DNA from: Pararobbsia alpina
Lineage (GTDB): Bacteria; Pseudomonadota; Gammaproteobacteria; Burkholderiales; Burkholderiaceae
Reading direction: 5' to 3'
Assembly: GCF_902859895.1 (NCBI RefSeq)
Contig: NZ_CADIKM010000019.1
Coordinates: 1-64,000 of the forward strand
Length of the DNA stretch: 64,000 nucleotides
The notes under the pieces: generated by a model
The model's database searches: none
The model's input: only the letters and a program-made list of their open reading frames with translations
What the model was told of the DNA's origin: nothing
In this document: positions 10,628-19,313 of the stretch, in pieces
Layout of the letters: the number at the start of each line of letters is the position of its first letter
How positions within the stretch are numbered: the first letter of the stretch is position 1
Translations under genes and position numbers: made by a program

Positions 10628-13291
10628 TCAACGCGTAGCGGAATCCGTTGATCTGGCCGGGCCAGTAGAACCGGCGCGCCCCTCGGATGCGGCCTCGCCT
10701 GCCGGGGCCACGGGCGCCTGCGTGACGTTCGACGGGCCCGATGTCGATCTTGCCGTCGATCCCTCGGTTTGTGCGGCATCGGGCGGCTGTTGCCCCGAGA
10801 TCATCACATTGCGTAGGGGGTTGGCGATTTCGATGCCTTCGGCCGTGAAGCGCGCCAGGATGCGCCGATTGAATTCACGCTGAACCGGCCAGCGCATCGA
10901 GTCACGGCATTGGATTTGCCCCGCGAGCGTGACGGCCGCGCCGTCGACCGCATCGACACCCCAGAAGCTGAAGTCCGACAGGATGCCATCCTTGAAATCG
11001 GGCTCGGCGCGCAACTCGTCGCCGATCGACTTCAGTATCGTGGTCGCCCGCTCGACGTCCGCGCCATACGCGATATTGATCCGGACCGAGGCATTGCCGA
11101 TGCCGCGGTTGACGTTGTTGACCGTCGTCACCGAACTGAAAGGCACCGTGAACAGCGACCCGTCACTGCCGCGCAGCCTCACTGTACGGATCGACAAGTA
11201 CTCGACGCTGCCCGATACGCCGGCGACGGTTACCCAGTCGCCGACCTGCATCGCGTTTTCCATCAGCAGGAAGATGCCCGTGATGAAATCCTGCACGAGC
11301 TTTTGCGAGCCGAAGCCGAGCGCGACTCCGAAGATGCTTGCTCCTGCCAGCAAAGGGGCGGTATTCACACCGATCTGGCTGAGACCCGTAAGCCCGACGA
11401 TCAGCGCGATCGCGACCAGCAGCGCGCTGCGCAGCATCGGCATCAAGGTGCGCAGGCGCGAGGCACGCGCGAATTCGCCGCGATCCGTCCAGATGTGCAA
11501 GCGCCGCTCGAACGAGATATTGACGGCCTCCCAGATCAGCACCGCGATGGACGCGGCGATCCCGATCGTGATGAGAGCGGAGAGCAGCCGGTGCCCGATC
11601 GGACTCGCGGCGAGGAAGCGCAGCAGATGTACCCCCCAGATATCGAGCAGGGCCAGTACCGCGATGACGCCGATCACGGCTGAGACGAATTGCCGCACCA
11701 TGGGATAGTAGCGGTACGCGCGCCGCTGCACGATGGAGGGTTCTTCGGCCGGTGCCGGCGATCCGCCCGGGGCATTGTTCGATGTCCCGGACGAAGTTCC
11801 ATTCGTGACCTGGCCCGACACGCCCGCTGGCGTCCCGGCCGCTTCCTCGTCGCCCTGGCTGACGCGAAACAGGTGGGCAAGCGCGCCGAGCGCAACGATC
11901 GCGACCATCCGTGCGGCGATGAGCACGGCGAGCGACAGGCCGCCGAGGTGCACGAGCGTCTCGAAGCCGTTGTTGACGTCGAGTGCCCAAATCAGCCAGA
12001 GCGCAAGCACGAAGAACACCGCGACGCCGGCCCAGATATCGGCGAGCCAGTTGCCGAGATGCGACAGCGGCCGATGCGAAGCCGTCGATTGCCGCAGCCA
12101 GTTGCCGACCGGGTGACGGCATTTGAAGATCACGGTCGCGACCATGATGTGAGCGATCAGCGCAGTCAGTTTCATGATGGCGATGCGCGCGTCCTCGCTG
12201 AGGCCCAGAGGCATCAGCGCTCGCGCGAGCGCACCGCCGATGCCGATCACGGCGACGAGTCGGCGCATCCAGCGCCGGCAGAAAATGGCCGACGCGTCGC
12301 TGATTTGCCAGAGGCGCAGCCCCGGCGAGCGCGGTGTGACAAACAGATTGACGATGACGAGCACACCTCGGCAGATCACATAGACTTCGACGAGCCGAGA
12401 CACGACATCTTCGGCAATCGAGCCGTCGTCCGTAAAAATCGACAACATCAGGGAGGCCAGCAGCGCGAAGCCGACGACGGGCACGGCCGCAAGCAGGGTA
12501 TTCAGCAAGGCGGCCGGCATCCTGCGGAACAGCGCCCAGTGCCGCAGGGCGTGGAGCTTGCCTTTGGCGGTACGCGTTTGCGAGATCGGCTGCCGGACTC
12601 CCTTCTCATCGCCTTTCAAGGCTGCTGCGATCTGTTCGTTGTGGGCATCTTCGCGCTGAGCTGGTGTAAGCGCGGCATCGGCTCGTTGCGCCTCGGCGTC
12701 GGCGTTGGCGCGCGCGGTAATCCTCCGGCGCGGTTTGACGAGCACGCGCGCCAACAGCCCTTCGATGACGGCGGCCGGTACCAGCGTGCCCAGCATGGCC
12801 CAGCCGATGCCCAGCAGCAAGGACATGCCGCTGGGGGTACGCATCTGCTCGGTCCACCATTCGCGTACCGAGCGGAGATCGAGCAGTACGAACAGCGAAT
12901 GCCGCGTTTCGTGGGCGATCGTTTGAATCCAATGGGCAAGCTGGCGTGAAAGCTGGGTCACGAGCCCGTTTGACTTGAAGGCGGCGGCGACTCCCGATGC
13001 GGCGCTAGCCGGGGCCGCCGCGGCCGCGGGCGCGGCGCTCGCAGCCGGCGCCGGCGCTGCAAGCGCCCCTGCGGCGGCCACGGCACGCAAGGTGTCCTCG
13101 ATCTGGGAACGCCGCTGTGGATCATTGAGAACGCTCAGGGCATGGCGTGCCTGCTCGGGAGTCAGCGCGACAGGAGCTGCCGCGCTCGACGCGGCACTTG
13201 CCGCTGCGGGCGGCACAGGGGCGGCCGTCGCGGTGACGCTGTAGGCCAGGAAGGAAAGGAGGAAAAGAAGCGCGGTAAAAAAACGAGGCAT
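10628..13291 (-). CDS. large MscS-family mechanosensitive channel
   Basis: This encodes about 887 residues and should gate ion and osmolyte efflux at the inner membrane during hypo-osmotic shock. A signal-like segment (M-P-R-F-F-T-A-L-L-F-L-L-S) opens it, followed by an Ala/Pro-rich periplasmic stretch with E-Q-A-R-H-A. About ten membrane helices follow, then the MscS core: pore helix region G-A-S-I-F-G-V-A-L-G-F-G-S-Q-K-L-V-Q-D-F, beta domain V-G-D-W-V-T-V-A-G-V-S-G, and C-terminal alpha/beta domain. The conserved E-Y-L-S-I-R-T-V-R-L-R-G motif is present. The 60-residue tail after P-L-R-N-V is Ala/Ser/Gly-rich. I start at the ATG at 13291 because the signal begins there; the frame is open to 13327. 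It stands alone. Confidence 0.85.
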   Translation of the reverse strand: MPRFFTALLFLLSFLAYSVTATAAPVPPAAASAASSAAAPVALTPEQARHALSVLNDPQRRSQIEDTLRAVAAAGALAAPAPAASAAPAAAAAPASAASGVAAAFKSNGLVTQLSRQLAHWIQTIAHETRHSLFVLLDLRSVREWWTEQMRTPSGMSLLLGIGWAMLGTLVPAAVIEGLLARVLVKPRRRITARANADAEAQRADAALTPAQREDAHNEQIAAALKGDEKGVRQPISQTRTAKGKLHALRHWALFRRMPAALLNTLLAAVPVVGFALLASLMLSIFTDDGSIAEDVVSRLVEVYVICRGVLVIVNLFVTPRSPGLRLWQISDASAIFCRRWMRRLVAVIGIGGALARALMPLGLSEDARIAIMKLTALIAHIMVATVIFKCRHPVGNWLRQSTASHRPLSHLGNWLADIWAGVAVFFVLALWLIWALDVNNGFETLVHLGGLSLAVLIAARMVAIVALGALAHLFRVSQGDEEAAGTPAGVSGQVTNGTSSGTSNNAPGGSPAPAEEPSIVQRRAYRYYPMVRQFVSAVIGVIAVLALLDIWGVHLLRFLAASPIGHRLLSALITIGIAASIAVLIWEAVNISFERRLHIWTDRGEFARASRLRTLMPMLRSALLVAIALIVGLTGLSQIGVNTAPLLAGASIFGVALGFGSQKLVQDFITGIFLLMENAMQVGDWVTVAGVSGSVEYLSIRTVRLRGSDGSLFTVPFSSVTTVNNVNRGIGNASVRINIAYGADVERATTILKSIGDELRAEPDFKDGILSDFSFWGVDAVDGAAVTLAGQIQCRDSMRWPVQREFNRRILARFTAEGIEIANPLRNVMISGQQPPDAAQTEGSTARSTSGPSNVTQAPVAPAGEAASEGRAGSTGPARSTDSATR

Positions 13292-13386
13292 AGATTCCGT
13301 CAGTTCATGAACAGGCAGGGGGGACATCGCGGAGCGCGCGGGTCGCCCATGACGGTCTATTGTAAAGAATTCGTCCGCCCCGCCTC

Positions 13387-14607
13387 CTAAAACGCCACGT
13401 AAGGTCCCGCGCCGCCGGGCGTATTCGCGCCTGTGATGGCCGTATAGACAGAACGTCCATAGAAGAACGGCAACCCGAAATCGAAAGTCATTCCCGGGAA
13501 CGGGCCGCCGATGTTGTTGTATGCGAACGCGCCACTGGCCGAGAACAGCGCCAGTGCATTGCCGACCGAAAGATTCACGGTCGTGGTGGCACCATTCATG
13601 CCTGTCATCTTGACGCTGACTGGCACCGTCGTCGCAGGGCAGTAGAAGCCCGGTGCATTGCTGGCGCAGACCGCGATCGAGCTGTCGGGAAAGAACAGGG
13701 CGTTCGAGCCTGTATCGAGCAGGCTCCTATTGAGGGTCGTGCCGTTATAGGTCGCGGTGAAGACGCCACCCGCCGTGGTCGTATAAACCTGGGCGCTGCC
13801 CAGCGCGTTGTTGCCCTGCGTTCCTATCCCGAAAATCAGGCTGCCCTGGACGGTGGCGGCCCCCTGTGCGCCAATTGCCGGCAGTTGGACCAGCGTGCCG
13901 TTGTTGTTGGTGGCGAAGTGCGTGACGGGGTTCGGCACCTGTTGCGCGACGGGCACCGTGATCTCGGGGCAGCTCGAAGCGGAAGTGCAGCCATAGTAGA
14001 GCCCCACAACCTGTTGGGCGCATGCGGGGCCGCAATCGACGGCCAGCGTGCCGAGACCGAGGATGCCGTTGGCGCCGAGTGCGTTCACGCTTTGCTTGGG
14101 CGACCCGAAATTAGAACAAGCGGACGGCACGTTGGGCGTGGCGGCGTCGTTGATGATCTGGATCGGGATATTGCCGGCGATCTCTCCGCTCACCCGAACG
14201 TCCGCCGTGCGCACCGTACCCCAGGTCACGCCGTCGGCAAACTGCGCGCACTCGGCAAGTGTGCCGCCGTTGGACGCAGTTTCCTCAGGCAGTCCGAGGG
14301 CGGCGAGCGCCGGCGTGTTCACAAGGCGCAGGCCGGCCGAACCGGTATCGATCTGAACATGATCGACGCTCTGGCAGTTGGCCGTGCCGGGGACACAGAT
14401 CGTCACGGAGACGGTCGGGATATTCGGGCGAGCGGTGTTCGATCCGTTGACCACGGGGCCGGCATCGACCGTGATGACCGCGACGTTGGCGGACGGAGCC
14501 GCGGCCTGTACGGCGGCGGGCGTCCCGCCGCCGCCACCACCCCCACCCCCACATGCCGCAAGCAGGAACGCGCAGGCAAGCGCGGCAGTCGATAAGAGTG
14601 TGCGCAC
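13387..14607 (-). CDS. DUF3443 lipoprotein with pepsin-like DTG motifs
   Basis: This encodes 406 residues. The start is GTG at 14607 with AGGAGG about 6 bp upstream. A lipoprotein signal ends in L-A-A-C19 followed by nine glycines, so it is probably anchored to the outer membrane. The rest is a Burkholderia-type DUF3443 protein. Two D-T-G-S motifs, Q-I-D-T-G-S-A-G-L (D87) and L-L-D-T-G-S-N-A-L (D298), plus N-G-I-L-G-L-G at 180-186, reproduce the landmark pattern of bilobed pepsin-type aspartic proteases. Several cysteines (71, 78, 120, 164, 192, 196, 207, 213 and others) suggest disulfides. The family function is unknown. It is 9 bp downstream of the DUF2844 gene. Confidence 0.85.
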   Translation of the reverse strand: MRTLLSTAALACAFLLAACGGGGGGGGGTPAAVQAAAPSANVAVITVDAGPVVNGSNTARPNIPTVSVTICVPGTANCQSVDHVQIDTGSAGLRLVNTPALAALGLPEETASNGGTLAECAQFADGVTWGTVRTADVRVSGEIAGNIPIQIINDAATPNVPSACSNFGSPKQSVNALGANGILGLGTLAVDCGPACAQQVVGLYYGCTSASSCPEITVPVAQQVPNPVTHFATNNNGTLVQLPAIGAQGAATVQGSLIFGIGTQGNNALGSAQVYTTTAGGVFTATYNGTTLNRSLLDTGSNALFFPDSSIAVCASNAPGFYCPATTVPVSVKMTGMNGATTTVNLSVGNALALFSASGAFAYNNIGGPFPGMTFDFGLPFFYGRSVYTAITGANTPGGAGPYVAF

Positions 14608-14616
14608 GCGAGCCTC

Positions 14617-15114
14617 CTATTGGATGTCTTGCGCGGTGATCCCGGCTGGCAGCGACTGGGGTAGCCAGGCCCTGCCGAAAAACGCACCCATGTGTCCGCC
14701 CGAGTTCACGACGAGGTTCGGCAGGTCGACCCCTGCGAAGCCCTGGCTTCCGCCCCGACTCTGCGCGTTGATGTACTGTGCGAAGTTGTCCGGGCCCAAC
14801 AACTGTTTGAGCTGTGGTAAGACAGGACCTTGCCACGAAACGGCGAAGACTAAGCCGGTCGCGGACACGTATTCGCGTACCACCGTGCCCGAGGACAGGG
14901 TCAGTGTCTGCACGTTCGCGCCCGGTAGTGTGGCCGACGCTGCGGCAGGGGCGGCCACGGTCGTGGAGGCCGCGGTGGCGACGGCCGTGCCGAGGGCCGT
15001 CCGGTCGGCGTCGACCGACGCCGCGTTGCCGCCGAGTGTCGCGAAAGCGTGGAGCGGAAGCCACAGCAGGGCTATGCAACATGCACCGGGCCATCGATTG
15101 GATCGAATGGACAT
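14617..15114 (-). CDS. DUF2844 secreted protein
   Basis: This encodes 165 residues. A signal peptide (W-P-G-A-C-C-I-A-L-L-W-L-P-L-H-A-F-A) precedes T-L-G-G, which is typical of DUF2844. An Ala-rich spacer (about 30-60) follows, then V-R-E-Y-V-S-A-T-G-L-V-F-A-V-S-W-Q-G-P and a C-terminal G-G-H-M-G-A-F-F-G-R-A-W-L-P motif. I use the ATG at 15114 because GAGGAG is 8 bp upstream. It is the first gene of a two-gene unit with the DUF3443 lipoprotein, a pairing that recurs in Burkholderia. Function unknown; a role as a partner or substrate of the DUF3443 protein is inference. Confidence 0.8.
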   Translation of the reverse strand: MSIRSNRWPGACCIALLWLPLHAFATLGGNAASVDADRTALGTAVATAASTTVAAPAAASATLPGANVQTLTLSSGTVVREYVSATGLVFAVSWQGPVLPQLKQLLGPDNFAQYINAQSRGGSQGFAGVDLPNLVVNSGGHMGAFFGRAWLPQSLPAGITAQDIQ

Positions 15115-15456
15115 CTGGCGACTCCTCAAATTGAGACTGCCATGCCGTGGACGACCGGACTGTACGCTAGCGAACTGTGTGCGTGCGACCCGTACACAGG
15201 AAGCATAGTGGTACTTCGGGAGGAATTTGTGTCAGGTAAAAGAGGCGGGACTCTAGGAGCGATGCCTGGCAAAGGGGATGCGGGCGCCAACCTTGCGGGC
15301 TTAAAACCTACGATCCAAGTCTTGGACTCAAATTCCCGGTTCCAGGTCGTGACTTGATCCCTTGTCTCAATACCCCGAGTTAGTTTCGATATTCATTCCA
15401 GCTACCCCGCTGCGCTACCAGGCCGCCACTCAAATCTTGCCTCACCGCGTGGGCGC
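15115..15456. other. intergenic stretch, no gene seen
   Basis: About 340 bp lie between the DUF2844 start and the end of the IclR gene. It should hold the leftward promoter of the DUF2844/DUF3443 unit. A minus-strand stretch near 15390-15425 reads like a tRNA D-arm (TGGTAGCGCAGCGGGGTAGC), but no complete cloverleaf follows. Nothing else is recognisable. Confidence 0.5.
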
Positions 15457-16248
15457 CTAGGCCGTGACGTTCTGCTCCGGCCCCGGACCGCCCGACATCG
15501 ACAGTTCCTCTGCCGCCTGACGCAGCAAGCCGAGTACCTGCTCGGGCGGTGGCGCCGCGTGCCGGTCGATACGGCGCATATACGGGGTGGTCAGCACGCC
15601 GATCGCATCGCCGTCAGGCGCATAGACGGGACACGAGATGTCAGTGACGCCGAATGCCTGGCGGCTCGCCGTACTCCCGTGACCATCCCGGCGCACCTGC
15701 GTGAGCATGGCACGCAGTTCGTCGTCGGGCAGCGGTGTCTCGCCCTCGATCACGACATGCTCCGCGATCATCCTCGTGCGCTGCGCGTCGCTCTGGAAGG
15801 CCAGCATGATCTGCCCCGAGCCGGTATCGAGCAGGCTGAGCCGCGATCCGAGCCGGATCGAAATGCCCCAGATGCCCGGCCCGTCGGTCTGCGCGATCAC
15901 GAGCACGTTGCCGCGGTCATAGATGCCCAAATGGCAGGATTGCTCGGCGGCCTGGACAAAACGGTCCATCACCGGGCGTGCGGCCGCGATAAAGCGTTTG
16001 ATCGGCGGATGCTGGTGGGCAAGCGAAAACAGCTTGAGCGTCAGGGTGTAGCGGTCGCCCCCGTCCGAGCGCGCGACGTACTCGCGCGCGACAAGGCGTT
16101 CGAGCATCCGGTAGATCTCGCTCGCGTTGCGCCCGAGCAGCTTGACGATCTCCGCGCGCGTCAGTCCACGCTCCTGGGTCGAGAGCAACTCGATGATATC
16201 CAGGCCCTTGTCGAGCGCAGGTGCGCGGTATTTGTCGTTGTCTTCCAA
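15457..16248 (-). CDS. IclR family transcriptional regulator
   Basis: This encodes 263 residues. An N-terminal winged helix (about 10-70, K-Y-R-A-P-A-L-D-K-G-L-D-I-I-E-L-L, recognition helix A-S-E-I-Y-R-M-L-E-R-L) is followed by the IclR effector domain (about 85-245, with D-T-G-S-G-Q-I-M-L-A-F and F-G-V-T-D-I-S-C-P-V). The start is TTG at 16248: an in-frame TAA stands two codons upstream, so no ATG is available. It is divergent from the UxaA operon and the likely regulator of it; GAATATTC-type palindromes lie in the shared spacer. Such IclR genes flank L-fucose-type oxidation clusters, which is the basis for the inferred effector. Confidence 0.85.
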   Translation of the reverse strand: MEDNDKYRAPALDKGLDIIELLSTQERGLTRAEIVKLLGRNASEIYRMLERLVAREYVARSDGGDRYTLTLKLFSLAHQHPPIKRFIAAARPVMDRFVQAAEQSCHLGIYDRGNVLVIAQTDGPGIWGISIRLGSRLSLLDTGSGQIMLAFQSDAQRTRMIAEHVVIEGETPLPDDELRAMLTQVRRDGHGSTASRQAFGVTDISCPVYAPDGDAIGVLTTPYMRRIDRHAAPPPEQVLGLLRQAAEELSMSGGPGPEQNVTA

Positions 16249-16374
16249 AACTTATCCGTCCAGATGTGCCGGCGAAAAATGGTAGCGCAAGACCGGGCGG
16301 CAGCCGAGCCCTGCCGCAGGCGCCTGCGGCGAAACGAAATCGCGCGTCGCGGGAAACTCCCAAGCCATCGAGCC

Positions 16375-16423
16375 TTGACAAGGAGAATGTTCATATAAGA
16401 ATATTCGATTCACGGATGAATAT
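16375..16423 (+). promoter_or_regulatory. promoter and probable IclR operators of the sugar-acid operon
   Basis: A perfect -35, TTGACA (16375-16380), is followed by an AT-rich segment that must contain the -10 (around 16396-16404). Overlapping it are GAATGTTC (16385-16392) and the perfect palindrome GAATATTC (16399-16406), 14 bp apart, and a further half-site GAATAT (16418-16423). The pattern suits a dimer-of-dimers regulator such as IclR. The first gene starts about 100 bp downstream. Confidence 0.5.
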
Positions 16424-16520
16424 AAAGAAGCGCGATAAGCAGATGACCGCGGGTCCGGAAACGGCTTTGCGGTTTGCGCTGTCCGATCGAGCGTACGATT
16501 CAAAGGCAACGAACAGCACG

Positions 16521-16835
16521 ATGGAACATACCGACTCCCGCCTGATCCTCCTGTCGCCTGACGACAACTGCGTCATTGTCGCGTGCGACCTGGAAGCTGG
16601 GGCCAGCCTGAAACTCGAGGGCAGCCCGATCACCTTGCCCAAGGCCATTGCGACCGGCCACAAGCTTGCCCGCCATGCACTCGCGGCGAACGACAAGGTC
16701 GTGCGCTACGGCGCGGTGATCGGCCATGCGACCCGGGCGGTCGCGAAGGGCGAGCACCTGCACACGCACAATCTCGAGAGCGACTACATTCCCACCTATA
16801 CGCACGACGACGGCAAGTCGTTCGTTCAACACTGA
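16521..16835 (+). CDS. UxaA family dehydratase, N-terminal (SAF) subunit
   Basis: This encodes 104 residues corresponding to the small SAF domain of altronate/galactarate dehydratases. The pattern D-N-C-V-I-V-A-C-D-L, then T-G-H-K-L-A-R-H-A-L, then Y-G-A-V-I-G-H-A-T and a final H-T-H-N-L-E-S-D-Y matches that family. In Escherichia coli UxaA the SAF and catalytic parts are fused; here they are separate genes, and the large subunit starts 10 bp later. The likely reaction is dehydration of a sugar acid to a 2-keto-3-deoxy acid. The start at 16521 gives the family N-terminus; the frame is open upstream through the promoter region. Confidence 0.85.
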   Translation: MEHTDSRLILLSPDDNCVIVACDLEAGASLKLEGSPITLPKAIATGHKLARHALAANDKVVRYGAVIGHATRAVAKGEHLHTHNLESDYIPTYTHDDGKSFVQH

Positions 16836-16845
16836 GCGCCGGATC

Positions 16846-18174
16846 ATGACGGACGCAGTACAACTCCAGGGTTATCCCCGCGCGGATGGCCGCAAGGGTA
16901 TTCGCAATACAGTCGCGGTCTGTTATCTGGTCGAGTGCGCACATCATGTCGCCCACCAGATCGTCGCCGCTTTCCAGCCTTCCTTCGATGATTGGGCTCT
17001 GGGCGACGTGCCCGCGGGCCGTGCACCGGCTTTGGCAGCGGCGTCGCCTTCCGCTGAACCGGCACATGTCCCGGTGCACCTGATCGGCTTTCCCGGCTGC
17101 TATCCGAACAGCTATGCTGAAAAGATGCTCGAGCGTATCGCCACGCATCCGAACGTCGGAGCGGTGCTGTTCATCTCGCTGGGCTGCGAAAGCATGAACA
17201 AGCACTATCTCGAGGACAAGGTCCGCGAGTCGGGACGACCCGTGCACGTGCTGACGATTCAGGAGAAGGGCGGTACGCGCTCGACGGTTCGCGACGGCGT
17301 CGAATGGATCCGCTGGGCACAGGCGTCCTTGCGCGAACAGCCGACGGTGCCCATGGGCCTCGATGAACTGGTGATCGGGACCGTCTGCGGCGGCTCGGAT
17401 GGTACGAGCGGCATCACGGCGAACCCCGCGGTCGGGCGTGCCTTCGATCATTTCGTCGATGCCGGCGCGGCCTGCGTGTTCGAGGAAACCGGTGAACTCG
17501 TCGGCTGCGAATACCACATGGAGCGCCGTGCGGTCACGCCCGAACTCGGCCGCGAGATCGTCAAGTGCGTCGAGAAGGCCGCGCGGTACTACTCGATCAT
17601 GGGGCACGGCAGCTTTGCGGTCGGCAATGCCGACGGCGGGCTCACCACGCAGGAAGAAAAGTCGCTCGGCGCCTATGCGAAAAGCGGCCGCTCGGCGATC
17701 AGCGGCATCGTCAAACCTGGCGATGTACCGCCGACCGGCGGCCTCTACCTGCTCGACGTGGTGCCCGACGGCGAACCGCGTTTCGGTTTTCCGAACATCA
17801 GCGACAACGCCGAGATCGGCGAACTCATCGCCTGCGGTTCGCACCTGATCCTGTTCACGACGGGCCGCGGCTCGGTGGTCGGTTCGGCGATCTCGCCGGT
17901 CATCAAGGTCTGCGCGAACGCGACGACCTATCGAAACCTTGCCGACGACATGGATGTCGACGCGGGCCGGATCCTCGAAGGGCGCGGCACGCTCGACGAA
18001 GTCGGCCGCGAGATCGTCGAGCTCACGCTGGCGGTCGCGAACGGCGCGCCGACGAAGTCGGAAGGACTCGGCCACCAGGAATTCATCCTGACCTACAAGA
18101 CCTTCGAACCGGTCGGCCCCGCGTGCCTGCCGCGCGCGACGCCGGTCGTACCCATGCCATCGATGGGTGCATAA
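16846..18174 (+). CDS. UxaA family dehydratase, catalytic subunit
   Basis: This encodes 442 residues, the large part of an altronate/galactarate-type dehydratase. Typical motifs are G-Y-P-R-A-D-G-R-K-G-I-R-N near the N-terminus, G-F-P-G-C-Y-P-N, F-I-S-L-G-C-E-S, and G-T-V-C-G-G-S-D-G-T-S-G-I-T-A-N-P, with several conserved cysteines probably holding an iron centre. The C-terminal L-F-T-T-G-R-G-S region is also conserved. It pairs with the SAF subunit upstream. Substrate is not readable from sequence. The following dehydrogenase and hydrolase genes suggest L-fuconate or a stereo-related aldonate rather than altronate. The ATG at 16846 follows the upstream stop by 10 bp. Confidence 0.85.
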   Translation: MTDAVQLQGYPRADGRKGIRNTVAVCYLVECAHHVAHQIVAAFQPSFDDWALGDVPAGRAPALAAASPSAEPAHVPVHLIGFPGCYPNSYAEKMLERIATHPNVGAVLFISLGCESMNKHYLEDKVRESGRPVHVLTIQEKGGTRSTVRDGVEWIRWAQASLREQPTVPMGLDELVIGTVCGGSDGTSGITANPAVGRAFDHFVDAGAACVFEETGELVGCEYHMERRAVTPELGREIVKCVEKAARYYSIMGHGSFAVGNADGGLTTQEEKSLGAYAKSGRSAISGIVKPGDVPPTGGLYLLDVVPDGEPRFGFPNISDNAEIGELIACGSHLILFTTGRGSVVGSAISPVIKVCANATTYRNLADDMDVDAGRILEGRGTLDEVGREIVELTLAVANGAPTKSEGLGHQEFILTYKTFEPVGPACLPRATPVVPMPSMGA

Positions 18175-18201
18175 GAACAGTAGTGGAGAGAGACAAGCAT
18201 C

Positions 18202-19269
18202 ATGACGGATACTTCAATGATCGGGCGGCTGCGGCCGCTGGGTCGCCGCGGCTTGCAGACGACGGCGCTCGGCATGGGTGCCGCTGGGCTCGGCGGCCTG
18301 TATCGCGATGTCAGCGAAGAAGAGGCGCAGAGCGCGCTCGATGCCGCCTGGCAAGCCGGCATCCGGACCTTCGACGTCGCACCGTACTACGGATACACGA
18401 AGGCTGAACATCGCGTGGGCCGCAACCTGCGCGCGCGCGACCGCGATGCGTTCGTGCTGTCGACGAAGGCCGGCCGCCTGATGCGTGCGCGTGCGTACAA
18501 CGCATCGCGTTCCTCCTCACGTACCGGCGGTGACGACTGGATCGCACCGCTGGCATTCGAGCCGCGCTTCGACTACACCTATGACGGCATTCTGCGCTCA
18601 TTTGAAGACAGTCAGCAGCGCCTCGGCATCTCGCGGATCGATGTCATCCTGCTGCACGACATCGGCCGCGACACACACGGCAACCAGGCCGACCACTATT
18701 GGCGTCAGTTGCTCGACGGCGGTTTCAAGGCACTCGATGAACTGCGCACTACGCGCGGCGTCAAGGCCGTGGGTCTTGGCGTCAATGAAGTCGCCGTGAT
18801 TCTCGATGCGATGGGCGAATTCGATATCGACTGCGCCTTGCTCGCGGGCCGCTACACCCTGCTCGAACAGGCTTCGCTCGACGTGCTGCTGCCGGAATGC
18901 GAGCGACGCGGCGTCGGCATCCTGCTTGGCGGCGCGTTCAACTCCGGGATTCTGGCCCAGGGCACCAAGGGCGATCTCAAGTTCAACTATGGCGCGGCCA
19001 ACGACGAGATCGTGCGGCGCGTGCAGGCGTTCGAGGCGGTCTGCGCCTCGTTCGACGTGCCACTGCCGGCGGCTGCCCTGCAGTTTCCCTATGCGCACCC
19101 TGCGGTCAGCAGCGTGGTGACCGGCGCGCGCACCGCGCATGAGGTCGCGCAGAACGTCGCCAGCTTCACGCGGCCGATTCCGCCCGCGTTCTGGCAGGCA
19201 CTCAAGGATGCAGGGCTGATCCGCGTCGAAGCGCCGACGCCGGCCAGCCCCGCGGCGACACCGGCCTGA
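18202..19269 (+). CDS. aldo/keto reductase, L-fucose (D-threo-aldose) dehydrogenase-like
   Basis: This encodes 355 residues of the aldo/keto reductase fold. The order L-G-R-R-G-L-Q-T-T-A-L-G-M-G, D-V-A-P-Y-Y-G (catalytic Tyr within G-Y-T-K-A-E), Y-D-G-I-L-R-S-F-E-D-S, D-V-I-L-L-H-D and the C-terminal S-S-V-V-T-G-A-R-T match the D-threo-aldose 1-dehydrogenase branch, which oxidises L-fucose, D-arabinose or L-galactose to the lactone. GGAGAG lies 12-17 bp upstream of the ATG. Its position between dehydratase and SDR genes supports step one of a non-phosphorylative pathway. Substrate identity is inferred. Confidence 0.8.
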   Translation: MTDTSMIGRLRPLGRRGLQTTALGMGAAGLGGLYRDVSEEEAQSALDAAWQAGIRTFDVAPYYGYTKAEHRVGRNLRARDRDAFVLSTKAGRLMRARAYNASRSSSRTGGDDWIAPLAFEPRFDYTYDGILRSFEDSQQRLGISRIDVILLHDIGRDTHGNQADHYWRQLLDGGFKALDELRTTRGVKAVGLGVNEVAVILDAMGEFDIDCALLAGRYTLLEQASLDVLLPECERRGVGILLGGAFNSGILAQGTKGDLKFNYGAANDEIVRRVQAFEAVCASFDVPLPAAALQFPYAHPAVSSVVTGARTAHEVAQNVASFTRPIPPAFWQALKDAGLIRVEAPTPASPAATPA

Positions 19270-19313
19270 CCGAATCGTCGGCAGGCATTTCTATTCAGAC
19301 AGGAGAGATTGCA

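Noticed and set aside
15385..15430. Minus-strand sequence resembling a tRNA D-arm
   Set aside because: No acceptor stem, anticodon stem or T-arm can be formed around it, so it is not a tRNA gene; at most a chance match.
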